64,000 nucleotides of DNA from CF-118 sp035934385 (GTDB taxonomy: Bacteria; Chloroflexota; Dormibacteria; Dormibacterales; Dormibacteraceae). Shown here in pieces: positions 1 to 9,047 of the stretch. The notes beneath the pieces are model-generated. The model worked only from the letters and a program-made list of their open reading frames with translations. It made no database searches and had not been told where the DNA came from. Numbering within the stretch: the stretch's first letter is position 1; each line of letters begins with the position of its first letter. The DNA lies in NCBI GenBank assembly GCA_035934385.1, contig DASYXY010000014.1, positions 1 through 64,000 of the forward strand, given 5' to 3'. A program made the position numbers and the translations under genes.

Positions 1-1359
1 CCGAGTACGCCAATTGCTGATCGCGGGCCGGAACGCCACCTTACCGGCGTAAACAGTCGTTCCGAAATACACCCGACCGTCCTCCAAAACTCGTTGACCC
101 AGCCGGCGGTTCAGAGCGTCCAGGTCGGCGTCGGCGGCCCCCCGCGGGTGATACCGGAAGCAAACGACGTTGAGAACCGGCTCCTCCAGCAACTCGAAGT
201 CTTCGGCGGCCGCGACCTGGTCAGCCAAGCGACGGGCGAGGGCGACATGACGCTCCACCAGAGCTCGATAGCCGTCCCTGCCATACGCCGCGAGCGTTGC
301 CCAGACAGGAAGGGCGCGAGCACGGCGCGACATCTCGGGACCGAGCATCAAGAAGTCCGGGCGGTCCGCGACCTCTTCGGGAAAGTACGGGGCTCCTATG
401 CCGAACACGCTGTGCAACAGCCTGGCGTCGCGAACGAATGCGAAGCCCGAGTCGTACGGCACGTTCAACCATTTGTGGCCGTCGGCGATCACGGAGTCGG
501 CAGCCTCCACGCCGCTCGCCAAGTGAGCCAGCTGCGGCGACAGCCGCGCATAAAGCCCAAACGCGCCATCGACGTGCAGCCATGCATTGTGCGAGTGAGC
601 GAGTTCGGCCATGAGCTCTAGTGGGTCGAACCCGCCGGCGTTCACTTCGCCCGCGGTCGCCAGCAGGATCGCAGGTGCCCCGCGCAGGTCTTTCAACGCG
701 GTGCGCAACGCGTCCACGTCAAGGCGACCGGCCGCATCGGTCGTCAACTTCCGGACAGAGCTGTAGCCGATGCCGAGCATGCCCAGTGCCTTCACCGCGC
801 TCGCGTGAACAAATCCCGACGAGAAAACCGGAATTGACCCCGAGAGTCCGCCTTTGGCCACGTCGACTCCGTGCTGCTCGCCCCACCACTGCCGGGCCGC
901 CGCCAGCGCGGTGAAGTTGGCCATCGTCGCCCCTGTCACCAGCACTCCGCCCCACTCCCGCGGCAGGCCGAACAGGTCCTTGAGCCAGTTGACAGCGACC
1001 TTCTCGACCTGGGCGCCGAGCGGAGAGCTGACCCAGAGTCCTGCGTTGTTGTCGATGGCCGACGTGAACCAGTCCGCCGCAAGCGCGGCCGGCGTCGAGC
1101 CGCCGATGACAAAGTGGAAGAAGCGCGGGCCTGCCGAACGCATCGCCGCCGTTGGAGCCTGTTCGAGCAATTGCGCAACGGCCGCGAGACTCCCAACGCC
1201 CGCCTCGGGCAGCTCGCCTGTGAATCCGAGCGCCGCCTCATCCGCCGCCGGGTCTTTGGCCGGCCACGAGTCCAGCGAGGCGATGAAGCGCGACGCCGCA
1301 TCGTGCGCCAGCTGCAGCGCTGCCTCGGTGAGCTCCTTCTCGCCGATCGGGTCGGGCAT
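1..1359 (-). CDS. Pyridoxal-dependent decarboxylase (group II amino-acid decarboxylase family), C-terminus cut by window edge
   Basis: About 453 residues are open from the ATG at 1359 to the window edge with no stop, so the C-terminus is missing. The fold-type I PLP pattern is clear: an HVDGAFG stretch (about residues 262-268) supplies the Asp contacting the pyridine nitrogen, and DGHKWLN (about 293-299) carries the Schiff-base lysine near K296. The family (DOPA/Trp/Glu decarboxylase-like) removes the alpha-carboxylate of an amino acid. The substrate cannot be told from sequence, and related lyases share this fold. The gene starts 8 bp downstream of the receiver gene stop, so it may be co-transcribed with the response regulators upstream. 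Confidence 0.85.
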   Translation of the reverse strand, partial: MPDPIGEKELTEAALQLAHDAASRFIASLDSWPAKDPAADEAALGFTGELPEAGVGSLAAVAQLLEQAPTAAMRSAGPRFFHFVIGGSTPAALAADWFTSAIDNNAGLWVSSPLGAQVEKVAVNWLKDLFGLPREWGGVLVTGATMANFTALAAARQWWGEQHGVDVAKGGLSGSIPVFSSGFVHASAVKALGMLGIGYSSVRKLTTDAAGRLDVDALRTALKDLRGAPAILLATAGEVNAGGFDPLELMAELAHSHNAWLHVDGAFGLYARLSPQLAHLASGVEAADSVIADGHKWLNVPYDSGFAFVRDARLLHSVFGIGAPYFPEEVADRPDFLMLGPEMSRRARALPVWATLAAYGRDGYRALVERHVALARRLADQVAAAEDFELLEEPVLNVVCFRYHPRGAADADLDALNRRLGQRVLEDGRVYFGTTVYAGKVAFRPAISNWRTR

Positions 1360-1367
1360 CGGGTCGC

Positions 1368-1922
1368 CTACGTTAACCGGCGCTTGATCGCGGCGGCAAG
1401 CTCCTCGAGCTCGACAGGCTTCAACAGGTAGTCGGTCGCGGCGAGGCTTTCGGCCATTGCGCGCGAAGCGCGGTCGGTCGCCCCGGTCACCACGATCGGC
1501 CGCGCCGCCCGCACCGTAGCCAGGACGTCGCCGCCGGCTCCTTCAAGGATCCCGAGGTCGACGACAGGAACCGCACCACCAAAAGAGGTAGGGAGCCTGG
1601 ACGAGGAGTCGGCCTCGAATCCCAGGCGGCGCAATCCGCGCGCTGTGATTTCGGCGAGGCGCTCGTCGTCATCCACCACCAGCACGCGTACGGCCGGGCG
1701 GTCCGCCTCTTCCGCCTCGCTGAGATGCCCGAAAGCCTCGTCGATGTCCTCGAGCAGCCTGTCGACCGGCGGAGCGGTGCCATCGGCCTCGGCCATCTCC
1801 AGCTCGGCTTTCAATCGAGCGAGCGTCGAGCGCAGTCGATGCAGGGCCGCCGGGCGCTCAGCCCTGCGTGACGAACCGGTATCCGATCCCACGTACCGTC
1901 TCGATCCAGCCCGGCTCGCCAA
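1368..1922 (-). CDS. Single-domain receiver protein with helical N-terminus
   Basis: The C-terminal ~110 residues form a CheY-like receiver: VLVVDDDE for the acidic pair, VVDLG for the phosphoacceptor Asp, VVTGA for the switch Thr and YLLKP for the Lys. No output domain follows. About 50 preceding residues are helical and charged. The ATG at 1922 lies inside the upstream regulator gene in another frame; no ATG, GTG or TTG lies between that gene's stop (1858) and the conserved helix, so either the overlap is real or a non-standard start near 1850 is used. It probably acts as a phosphotransfer or signalling partner of its neighbours (inference). Confidence 0.7.
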   Translation of the reverse strand: MASRAGSRRYVGSDTGSSRRAERPAALHRLRSTLARLKAELEMAEADGTAPPVDRLLEDIDEAFGHLSEAEEADRPAVRVLVVDDDERLAEITARGLRRLGFEADSSSRLPTSFGGAVPVVDLGILEGAGGDVLATVRAARPIVVTGATDRASRAMAESLAATDYLLKPVELEELAAAIKRRLT

Positions 1923-2541
1923 GGACGCGACGCACTTCGTGCACCGCCTGCTCGACGCTGTGTTCGAATCCTGCGTAGTTCGTGCCCCACGCGCGCTCGA
2001 GCAGCTCGTTGCGCGACACGACCTCGCCCGGCTTTTCGGCCAGGATGTGCAGCGTTACGAGCGGTCTCCCTTCGAGGTGCAGCTCGCGGCCGTCGAGCGT
2101 GGCGGTCATGCGGCCGAGGTCGATGCGGAGGCGTCCACGAACCAGCACTCGGCTCGAAGGCGTGCGGTCGCGCAGCGCACCACGCACGCGCGCGAGGAGC
2201 ACCTGCCGGTCAGTGCCTTTCGCAATGTAGTCCGCCGCACCCCGCTCGATGCTCAGCACCTGGTCGCTGGGTGACGGCCGCGCGCCGGTGAGGATGATCA
2301 CCGGAAACGAAAGGCGATCGGACCCTGACCGCAGCTGGTCCAGCACCTCGGGGGCATCCATGTCGGGCATCTCGTAGTCCAGCAGCATCAGGTCGGGCGT
2401 TTCCGACCTCACGCGCGACAGCGCCTCGGTGCCGCTCAGTGCGACGTCGACCGCATAGCCGGCGCGCCTGAGCAGCTCCGCGGTCACCTGTGCCGTGCGC
2501 GGTTCGTCGTCAACGACGAGCAACCTGGCGGGCGCGCCCAT
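1858..2541 (-). CDS. OmpR/PhoB-type response regulator
   Basis: An N-terminal receiver begins at residue 6 (LLVVDDEP), with the phosphoacceptor Asp in MLLDYEMP, a switch Thr in VIILTG and the conserved Lys in YIAKG. The C-terminal winged helix contains RNELLERAWG and ends in GIGYRFV, typical of OmpR-family DNA-binding domains. The ATG at 2541 is chosen because the receiver starts directly there; the frame stays open further upstream but that part has no domain character. At 227 residues it matches the family's usual length. It overlaps the next receiver gene and is divergent from the GAF regulator at 2640. Its partner kinase is not identified. Confidence 0.85.
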   Translation of the reverse strand: MGAPARLLVVDDEPRTAQVTAELLRRAGYAVDVALSGTEALSRVRSETPDLMLLDYEMPDMDAPEVLDQLRSGSDRLSFPVIILTGARPSPSDQVLSIERGAADYIAKGTDRQVLLARVRGALRDRTPSSRVLVRGRLRIDLGRMTATLDGRELHLEGRPLVTLHILAEKPGEVVSRNELLERAWGTNYAGFEHSVEQAVHEVRRVLGEPGWIETVRGIGYRFVTQG

Positions 2542-2627
2542 CCCCGGCAGGAAGCTAACAGAAATTAGTTCAGCCAATCCTGAGGAAACGATGAAGCTGG
2601 GCTGAGGTCGGCGAATCGGGCAGTGCA

Positions 2628-2633
2628 TAGGCT
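2628..2633 (+). promoter_or_regulatory. -10 element of a leaderless promoter
   Basis: TAGGCT ends 6 nt before the ATG at 2640, leaving no room for a ribosome-binding site. The transcript probably starts at or next to the start codon. Confidence 0.5.
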
Positions 2634-2639
2634 CCGCAC

Positions 2640-3248
2640 ATGGGCCAGCTCCTTGATTTACAGGAAGCCAGGCGCCGACTGGGGCTGGCCCTCGATGTCC
2701 TGTGTCACGACCGCTGGGTCGTCGGCTTCCTACGTGGAGGGGCGCTGCAGCCGGTTGCAGCATCGGAGGTATCGCGGCGGCTGCTGCAGGCTCGTCCCCT
2801 GCAGCCGCTGTCGCGTCGCGCGCTCTTCGAGCAGCGGCCGGTGGTCGTCAACACTGTCTTTCCGTACACAACTCCGGCGGCCGCTTTCGACTGGGAGCTC
2901 GACTGGCCCGCGATCATGTACGCGCCGATCGGTGAGTCCGGCCAGCGGCCCATCGGCCTGCTGGTGCTCGGATGCAGGAGCGATTACTGGTACTCGGAAG
3001 AGGACGTGCAGTACGCGATCGGCCTCGGCACAGCGCTAGCGCCGATCGTCTCGTCGCTGCGAGGGCCGCTCGGCCGGATGACCGAAGCCGAAGCCGAGGT
3101 CGTGCAGCTCATGAGCTGCGGCATGTCACGCGATGAGATCGCTCATGCAATCAAGGCAGGGCAAGTGGAGGCGGATGCGCTGATCAGCTCGGTGAAGCGG
3201 AAGCTCAACCAGCGATCGCCGCACCGAATACCCGTATGTGTGTGGTGA
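2640..3248 (+). CDS. GAF-like sensor protein with a C-terminal LuxR-type helix-turn-helix
   Basis: Roughly residues 10-140 look like a GAF-type sensory fold, with alternating beta/helix and the segment IGLLVLG preceding an acidic helix. Residues ~148-195 resemble a LuxR-family HTH: MTEAEAEVVQLM then GMSRDEIAHAI then VKRKLNQRS, aligning with the usual scheme in NarL/LuxR regulators but degenerate in the recognition helix. There is no receiver domain. The gene is divergent from the OmpR-type regulator and convergent with the NarX/DesK-type kinase at 3339. It may be a transcription factor controlled by ligand binding; the signal is unknown. Confidence 0.6.
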   Translation: MGQLLDLQEARRRLGLALDVLCHDRWVVGFLRGGALQPVAASEVSRRLLQARPLQPLSRRALFEQRPVVVNTVFPYTTPAAAFDWELDWPAIMYAPIGESGQRPIGLLVLGCRSDYWYSEEDVQYAIGLGTALAPIVSSLRGPLGRMTEAEAEVVQLMSCGMSRDEIAHAIKAGQVEADALISSVKRKLNQRSPHRIPVCVW

Positions 3249-3338
3249 GTCGCGCACGCGGCCGCGGACCACCAGCCGCCTACGCACGCAACCGAGCACC
3301 ACGATCAGGGACGTCGTGGCGCTCGGCCACGACCGCGT

Positions 3339-3986
3339 TCAGTGGGGTCCGAAGAGAAATACTGTGGTGCCGCGACCCTCGGTGCTCACGACCTCGAGCC
3401 TTCCGCCAATGCCGGCGGCGCGTTCGCGCATTCCCACCAGACCGTAGCCATGCGCTTGCGACGACGCGAATCCACGTCCCTCGTCCGAGACCTCAATCAG
3501 AAACGGACGTGCTGCGAAATGGATGCGCACCCGGCAGATGCTCGAGCCGGAGTGCTTGCGGACGTTCGTCAGCGCCTCGCGGATGACCTGGTTGACGACC
3601 TCGCGCTGGGTAGGCGGGAGCATTTCCTCGGTACCGCTCGTCGCAATCTCGACCCGGATCGCGTAAAGGCGGGCGAACTCTTCGGCCTGGTGACGCAGCT
3701 CCCGCACCAGCCCTTCCGGCCCAATCGGCCGCGGCCGCAGCTCCGCCAGCGTCTCGCGCACCTGCTTGAGCATTCGATCGAGGATCTCGAAGATGTTGGT
3801 GAGGTTCTTGTCGCTCGCGTCGCGGTGGCTCTCGAGATACACCTTGAAGAGCGAGATCGCGCCGGCCAGGTCGGTCGCCAGCCCGTCGTGCAGCTCGCGC
3901 GCCATCCGGGCTCGCTCCCGAGCCACCGCGGACTCTTCGGCGAGCTTCAGCGACGCGACCGGATCCTCGCTCTCTACCTCGCGCAT
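3339..3986 (-). CDS. Soluble sensor histidine kinase of the NarX/DesK class (HisKA_3 + HATPase)
   Basis: ARELHDGLATDLA (about residues 29-41) is the HisKA_3 phosphorylation motif. The ATPase has an N-box (REALTNVRKHS), a G1 box (DEGRGF) and a G2 box (GYGLVGMRERA). At 215 residues there is no transmembrane or extracytoplasmic sensor, only a short N-terminal helix. Such kinases usually phosphorylate NarL-type regulators with a LuxR-like HTH; none with a receiver is adjacent, although a GAF/LuxR-like protein is convergent at 2640. It lies 37 bp downstream of a small membrane-protein gene that could supply membrane sensing (inference). Confidence 0.85.
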   Translation of the reverse strand: MREVESEDPVASLKLAEESAVARERARMARELHDGLATDLAGAISLFKVYLESHRDASDKNLTNIFEILDRMLKQVRETLAELRPRPIGPEGLVRELRHQAEEFARLYAIRVEIATSGTEEMLPPTQREVVNQVIREALTNVRKHSGSSICRVRIHFAARPFLIEVSDEGRGFASSQAHGYGLVGMRERAAGIGGRLEVVSTEGRGTTVFLFGPH

Positions 3987-4023
3987 GCCGCCCAGTAGTT
4001 TGGGCTAAGGGACCCGGGCTGAG

Positions 4024-4314
4024 CTAGCCCGCCGCGCGCCTCCACAACGACGCGAGGAGCGCGGCGACGAGTGGATGTCGCAACCAACGCAACGCCCGCC
4101 GCCATGGCTCCCACAAGCGCCGAGTCTCCTCGAGCGTCTCGCGCAAGCGCGTGACATCGGCCTGGACGAGGCCTTGTTCGCGTTCGAGCATCGCCGCCAG
4201 CGTCCGGCCCTGCCGCGCCAGCTGGACGGTCCATACCGAGGCGACCGCGCCCTCCACCAGGATCAGTGCCGCGCCAAGCACCAGCAACCAGGGGCCGACA
4301 GGGACTGCGCTCAC
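4024..4314 (-). CDS. Small membrane protein with an N-terminal TM helix and coiled-coil segment
   Basis: The 96 residues start with GTG at 4314, overlapping the gyrA stop as GTGA, which indicates translational coupling. Residues ~7-30 form a hydrophobic helix (PWLLVLGAALILVEG), followed by a charged heptad-like region (~33-70) and a second moderately hydrophobic stretch ending in basic residues. No family is recognised. It resembles small DUF948-like coiled-coil membrane proteins in layout only. It sits between gyrA and a soluble histidine kinase on the same strand. Confidence 0.6.
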   Translation of the reverse strand: MSAVPVGPWLLVLGAALILVEGAVASVWTVQLARQGRTLAAMLEREQGLVQADVTRLRETLEETRRLWEPWRRALRWLRHPLVAALLASLWRRAAG

Positions 4315-6809
4315 TCCTTGCCGTCGCCCTCTTCGATCGCACCCACAGGCGCGATAGCCACCACGCCCGGGTCCTCCGCCGTAAGGCGCATGACGATCAC
4401 GCCCTGCGTCTGCCGGCCGATCTGCGAGATCGCGCCCACGGCTGTGCGCAGCACCATGCCGCTCGCGCTGATGATCAGCACCTCTTCCTCGGGGTCGTTC
4501 ACCACCCTCATGGCCGCCAGCTTGCCCACCCGATCGGTGACCTTCAACGTGAACACGCCCTGGCCGGCGCGGTGGTGCATCGGGTACTCGGACACCGACG
4601 TGCGCTTGCCGTAGCCGCGCTCGGTTACGACCAGCACGTCGCCCTCGGCCTTCCCGGTCACGGTGCCCATCCCGGCGACCGTGTCGCCTTTGCTGAGCTT
4701 GATGCCGATCACGCCCTGCGTGTCGCGCCCCATCGCACGCACCTCGGTCTCGCTGAAGCGGATGGCTTTGCCGAGCGCCGAAGCCAGGATGATCTCGTCC
4801 TTCCCCGTGGTGGGCGTGACCCAGTCGAGCTCGTCGTCTTCCTGGAGGTTGATGGCGATCAGGCCGTTGCGGCGCACGTTCGCGTACTCCCGCAGCGCCG
4901 TCTTTTTTATGTATCCGTTCTTCGTGACCATCAGCATGTAGTGCGCCTCGGTCTCCGACTCGGGCCGGATGAACACCGCGGTCACGCGCTCGTTGCTGCC
5001 GATGTCGATCAGGTTGTTGATCGGCACGCCCTTCGCCTGGCGCTCGCGCTCGGGGACCTCGTGCACGCGCAGCTGAAACACGCGCCCGCTCTGTGTGAAG
5101 AACAGGATCGACGCGTGCGTGTGCGTGGTAAGCAGGTGCTCCGCGTAGTCCTCCTCACGCGTGCCACTCGGCGCCTCGCCTCCGGCGGTGGGGCGGGCGC
5201 CTTTCAGGCCCACTCCGCCGCGCTTCTGCGCTCGGAACACGCGCAGCGGCTGCCGCTTCACGTAGCCGCGATGCGTCAGCGTGACGACGACGTCCTCCTT
5301 GTGCACGAGGTCCTCGGCCGACAGCTCGGTCGCCTCCTGCTCGCTGATCTCGGTGCGGCGGTCGTCGCCGTACTTCTTCGTCAGCTCGTCCATCTCGTCC
5401 TTGATGAGCTGGCGGACCTTGCGGTCGCTCGCCAGGACGCTCTCCAGGTACGCGATGGTCTTGATGACCTCCTCGTACTCCTCGTCGATCTTGTGCCGCT
5501 CCAGCCGGGTCAGACGTCCAAGAGTTAGTGCGAGCACGGCCCTTGCCTGGCGCTCGGACAGGCCGAACTTCGTCTGCAGCTGATTGGCCGCGGTCTCGGT
5601 GTCGGACGCGGCGCGGATCGTCTTGATCACCTCGTCGAGGTGATCGAGGCAGATCTTCAGGCCCTCGAGGATGTGCGCCCGGTCCTGCGCCTTCTCGAGG
5701 TCGAAACGTGTGCGCCGCAGGATGACGTCGCGGCGGTGGTCGATGAAAAGCTGCAGCGCCTGCTTCAGGCTCAGCACCACGGGCCGGCCGTCGACGATCG
5801 CCAGCATGATCACGCCGAACGACTGCTGCAGCGCCGTGTGCTTGTAGAGATTGTTGAGGACGGTGTAGACCTGCGCCTCGCGCTTGAGCTCGATCACGAT
5901 GCGCATTCCCTGCCGGTCCGACTCATCGCGCAGGTCGGCGATGCCTTCGATGCGGCGCTCGTTGGCGAGCTCAGAGATCTTGGCCACCAGCGTGGCCTTG
6001 TTGACCATGTACGGCAGCTCGTCGATGATGATCCGCTCGCGGTTGTTGGGCGCCTGCTCGAACGTGTGTCGCGCGCGCACGATGATGCGTCCGTGGCCGG
6101 TCGAGTAAGCCGCCTTGATGCCGGCCGTGCCCATGATCAGGCCGCCGGTCGGAAAGTCCGGCCCCTTGACGAAGCTCAGCAGGTCCTCGCCAGTCGCCTC
6201 GGGATTGTCGATGAGATGGTTCACACCCGCGGCGATCTCGCGCAGGTTGTGCGGCGGGATGTTCGTGGTCATGCCGACGGCGATGCCCGTGGCGCCGTTG
6301 ATCAGCAGGTTCGGCACGCGCGCCGGCAGCACTGTCGGCTCCTCGTCCGAACCGTCGTAGTTCGGGATCATGTCGACCGTCTGCTTCTCGATGTCCGCCA
6401 TCAGCTCGCCGGTGATCGCCGCGAGCCGAGCCTCGGTGTAGCGCATCGCCGCCGCTTGGTCCCCGTCGACGCTGCCGAAGTTGCCCTGGCCATCGATCAG
6501 GGGATAGCGCAGCGAGAACGGCTGCGCCATGCGCACCAGCGCGTCGTACACGGGTGTGTCGCCGTGTGGGTGGTAGAGCTTGAGGACATCACCGACGAAC
6601 GCGGCGCACTTCCGGTAGCGGCTGGCCGAGGTCGCGCCGGCCTGCTGCATCGCGTAGAGGATCCGGCGCTGCACCGGCTTGAGCCCGTCACGCACGTCGG
6701 GCAGGGCCCGGCTGATGATGACGGACATCGCGTACTCCATGTAGGAGGTCTGCATCTCCTCCTGGAGGTTTCGCGTGAGGACGGTGCCGATGTTCCTTTC
6801 GTCAGCCAC
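4311..6809 (-). CDS. gyrA: DNA gyrase subunit A
   Basis: Catalytic subunit of DNA gyrase, which with GyrB introduces negative supercoils. The cleavage-reunion domain shows RALPDVRDGLKPVQRRI (about 34-50) and the active-site Tyr in AAMRYTEARL (Y124). The quinolone pocket reads HPHGDTPVYDA, with Thr at the E. coli Ser83 position and Asp retained at Asp87. A C-terminal beta-pinwheel is present with a GyrA-box-like QKRGGVG, supporting gyrase rather than topoisomerase IV; a short Gly/Pro-rich insertion follows the box. Length 832 is normal. It starts with GTG and is the last conserved gene of gyrB-plsX-fabF-gyrA. Confidence 0.97.
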   Translation of the reverse strand: MADERNIGTVLTRNLQEEMQTSYMEYAMSVIISRALPDVRDGLKPVQRRILYAMQQAGATSASRYRKCAAFVGDVLKLYHPHGDTPVYDALVRMAQPFSLRYPLIDGQGNFGSVDGDQAAAMRYTEARLAAITGELMADIEKQTVDMIPNYDGSDEEPTVLPARVPNLLINGATGIAVGMTTNIPPHNLREIAAGVNHLIDNPEATGEDLLSFVKGPDFPTGGLIMGTAGIKAAYSTGHGRIIVRARHTFEQAPNNRERIIIDELPYMVNKATLVAKISELANERRIEGIADLRDESDRQGMRIVIELKREAQVYTVLNNLYKHTALQQSFGVIMLAIVDGRPVVLSLKQALQLFIDHRRDVILRRTRFDLEKAQDRAHILEGLKICLDHLDEVIKTIRAASDTETAANQLQTKFGLSERQARAVLALTLGRLTRLERHKIDEEYEEVIKTIAYLESVLASDRKVRQLIKDEMDELTKKYGDDRRTEISEQEATELSAEDLVHKEDVVVTLTHRGYVKRQPLRVFRAQKRGGVGLKGARPTAGGEAPSGTREEDYAEHLLTTHTHASILFFTQSGRVFQLRVHEVPERERQAKGVPINNLIDIGSNERVTAVFIRPESETEAHYMLMVTKNGYIKKTALREYANVRRNGLIAINLQEDDELDWVTPTTGKDEIILASALGKAIRFSETEVRAMGRDTQGVIGIKLSKGDTVAGMGTVTGKAEGDVLVVTERGYGKRTSVSEYPMHHRAGQGVFTLKVTDRVGKLAAMRVVNDPEEEVLIISASGMVLRTAVGAISQIGRQTQGVIVMRLTAEDPGVVAIAPVGAIEEGDGKE

Positions 6810-6815
6810 TTGCTG

Positions 6816-8072
6816 CTATTCCTCGAACTTGCCGAGAACCACGACTGCGTTGTGACCGCCGAAGCCGAACCCGTTCGACATCGCGATGCGCACGTCCTTG
6901 CGACGCGCGGTGTTCGGCACATAGTCGAGGTCGCACTCCGGGTCGGGGTTCTCGTAGTTGATGGTCGGGTGGATCATTCCGCGGTTGATCGTGAGGACCG
7001 TCGCGATCGCTTCCACCGCGCCGGCCGCGCCGAGCAGGTGGCCGATCATCGACTTGGTGCTGCTGATGGGAATCTTGTAGGCCTGGTCGCCGAGCGCGAT
7101 CTTCAACGCCTTGGTCTCACCGGCGTCATTGAGCTGCGTCGAGGTCCCGTGGGCGTTGATGTAGTCGATGTCGGTCGGCTCAATGCCGGCGTCCTTCATC
7201 GCCAGCGTGACCGCTCGCGCCGGCGCCACGCCCGTCTCATCGGGAGCAACCACGTGGAACGCGTCGCAGGTGAGCGCGAAACCGAGCACCTCCGCGTGGA
7301 TGCGGGCGCCGCGGTTCACCGCGTGCTCGAGTGATTCCAGCACGAGCACTCCGGCGCCCTCCCCGGGCACGAAGCCGTCGCGGTCGCGGTCGAACGGCCG
7401 GCTCGCTTTCTCCGGCGCGTCGTTGCGCGTCGACAGAGCTCGCAGCACATCGAACGCATAGATGCCCACCTCGCACAGCCCGGCCTCGCTGCCGCCGGCG
7501 AGCATCACGTCTGCGTCGCCCCGCTGGATGATGCGCGTCGCGTCGCCGATCGCGTGAGTCGACGCCGCGCAGGCGGTGGTCATGGTCGTGTTCTCGCCTC
7601 GCAGCCCGAAATGAATGGCCACCGAGGCGGCCGCCATGTTGGGCAGGATCACCGCCGCGTACAGGGGATTGTTCAGGCGGCGCTTGGCGCCGTAGGCGGC
7701 GGCGCCGGAGGTCATCTCGATGAACCCACCGATGCCGGTGCCGAGGTCGACACCCACACGGAAGCTGTCCTCTTTCGAGACGTCGAGCGCAGCATCCTGC
7801 AGCGCCATGTTCGACGCGATGACCGCCATCTGCGCGAAACGCGACATTCGCGAGGCGGCCTTGCGGTCCAGGTACGTCGCGGGGTCGTACCCGTGGATCT
7901 CGCAGGCGAACTTGGTGGTGAGGTTGTCGATTGGATAGGTGCCTTCGATGGTTCGCGCCGTGCTCCGCCCCTCGATCAAACCGTCCCAGTACTCGTCGAG
8001 GCTCTTGCCGAGCGGGTTGATCGTTCCCATCCCGGTGATGACGACGCGCGTGCGTCCGTTTTTCTTACTCAC
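6816..8072 (-). CDS. fabF: 3-oxoacyl-[ACP] synthase II (KAS II)
   Basis: Condenses acyl-ACP with malonyl-ACP in fatty-acid elongation. The catalytic triad is visible: nucleophile Cys168 in TTACAASTHA, first His in INAHGTSTQLND, and Lys/His in STKSMIGHLLGAAG. Length 418 is typical. The start is GTG at 8072, overlapping the plsX stop as GTGA. No acpP, fabD or fabG is adjacent, so the rest of fatty-acid synthesis lies elsewhere. Co-transcription with plsX is common; placement between gyrB and gyrA is not. Confidence 0.95.
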   Translation of the reverse strand: MSKKNGRTRVVITGMGTINPLGKSLDEYWDGLIEGRSTARTIEGTYPIDNLTTKFACEIHGYDPATYLDRKAASRMSRFAQMAVIASNMALQDAALDVSKEDSFRVGVDLGTGIGGFIEMTSGAAAYGAKRRLNNPLYAAVILPNMAAASVAIHFGLRGENTTMTTACAASTHAIGDATRIIQRGDADVMLAGGSEAGLCEVGIYAFDVLRALSTRNDAPEKASRPFDRDRDGFVPGEGAGVLVLESLEHAVNRGARIHAEVLGFALTCDAFHVVAPDETGVAPARAVTLAMKDAGIEPTDIDYINAHGTSTQLNDAGETKALKIALGDQAYKIPISSTKSMIGHLLGAAGAVEAIATVLTINRGMIHPTINYENPDPECDLDYVPNTARRKDVRIAMSNGFGFGGHNAVVVLGKFEE

Positions 8073-9043
8073 TTGCCCACCTCAGCGCGAATCTTACCGA
8101 CGAGCTTGTTGTCGACCGCCTCGCGCGTGACGCGGATGGCGTTCTTGATGGCACGCGCATCAGAGCGGCCGTGGGCGATGACCGCGACACCGTCGATTCC
8201 GAGCAGTGGCGCGCCCCCGAACTCCCTCCAGTCGATGCGCGCGCGGAGCTGCCGGACGCCGTCGCGAATCAGCAGTCCTCCCAGCTTGCCACGAGCGGTG
8301 CGAGGGATCTCCTCGCGTAGATTCCGGAACAGGAACTCGGCCGTCGCCTCCGCCATCTTGATGGCTACATTGCCGACGAAACCGTCGGCCACCACGACGT
8401 CGGCCTTCGACGCGTAGAGGTCTTTCGGCTCGATGTTGCCGACGAATCCTCGCATCGTGCCTTTCAGCCGTTTGCCTGCCTCGCGCACGAGCTCGTCCCC
8501 CTTCCCGTCTTCCTCGCCATTGCTGAGGAGGCCTACGCGCGGCTCGGCCCGGCCCATCATCTCGCGCGCGTACACCGCGCCCATGGCTGCGAACTGAACG
8601 AGGTACTCGGGCTTCGAGTCGACGTTCGCGCCGACGTCGAGGAAGTAGGCGAAGCCATGGCGCGTCGGGATCACCGACCCGAGCGCCGGTCGCTCAACGC
8701 CCCTGATCCTGCCCTGCACGAAGAGCGCTGTGGCCATGATGGCTCCCGAGTTGCCGGCCGAGATCCAGCCGTCGGCCTTGCCTTCCTTGCACAGGTGCGC
8801 GCACACGCTCATCGACGAGTCGGGCTTCGACCGCACTGCCTGCGCGGGATGCTCGTCCATGCCGATGACCTGCGTGCACGGGACGAGCACGAGCTTCGGA
8901 TGCTTGTCGAGCAGCGGCTGGACCGAGCCGGGAAGCCCGACCACGGCGATGTCGATGCCCATCTCCTCGGCGGCCTGGCTCGCGCCCAGGAGAACCTGCT
9001 CCGGCGCGTTGTCGCCGCCCATGGCGTCGACAGCGATTCGCAT
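8069..9043 (-). CDS. plsX: Phosphate acyltransferase PlsX
   Basis: Converts acyl-ACP to acyl-phosphate, feeding PlsY in phospholipid synthesis. The protein begins with the hallmark MRIAVDAMGGDNAPE, which fixes the ATG at 9043; the frame is open further upstream into gyrB but that part is not conserved. Other family segments seen are ISAGNSGA, FLDVGANVD and VVADGFVGNV. About 324 residues, normal length. It begins 4 bp after the gyrB stop and overlaps fabF by 4 bp, so gyrB, plsX and fabF should be one transcript. Confidence 0.95.
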   Translation of the reverse strand: MRIAVDAMGGDNAPEQVLLGASQAAEEMGIDIAVVGLPGSVQPLLDKHPKLVLVPCTQVIGMDEHPAQAVRSKPDSSMSVCAHLCKEGKADGWISAGNSGAIMATALFVQGRIRGVERPALGSVIPTRHGFAYFLDVGANVDSKPEYLVQFAAMGAVYAREMMGRAEPRVGLLSNGEEDGKGDELVREAGKRLKGTMRGFVGNIEPKDLYASKADVVVADGFVGNVAIKMAEATAEFLFRNLREEIPRTARGKLGGLLIRDGVRQLRARIDWREFGGAPLLGIDGVAVIAHGRSDARAIKNAIRVTREAVDNKLVGKIRAEVGK

Positions 9044-9047
9044 TGAA

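Noticed and set aside
3299..3332. Alternating CCACGA/TCGTGG segments that could form competing hairpins
   Set aside because: Six-bp arms in a convergent 90-bp gap without T-tract; likely chance in GC-rich sequence, at best a weak terminator.
4266..5528. 420-codon plus-strand frame over the gyrA C-terminal region
   Set aside because: Mirror frame of gyrA; composition only.
7251..7260. CACGTGGAAC, parS-like core
   Set aside because: It lies in the fabF coding sequence at codons for a conserved FHVV stretch, and only one half matches parS.
5640..7334. Long plus-strand open frame (564 codons) opposite gyrA and fabF
   Set aside because: It is antisense to two clearly conserved genes and has His/Val/Arg-rich, motif-free sequence typical of high-GC mirror frames.
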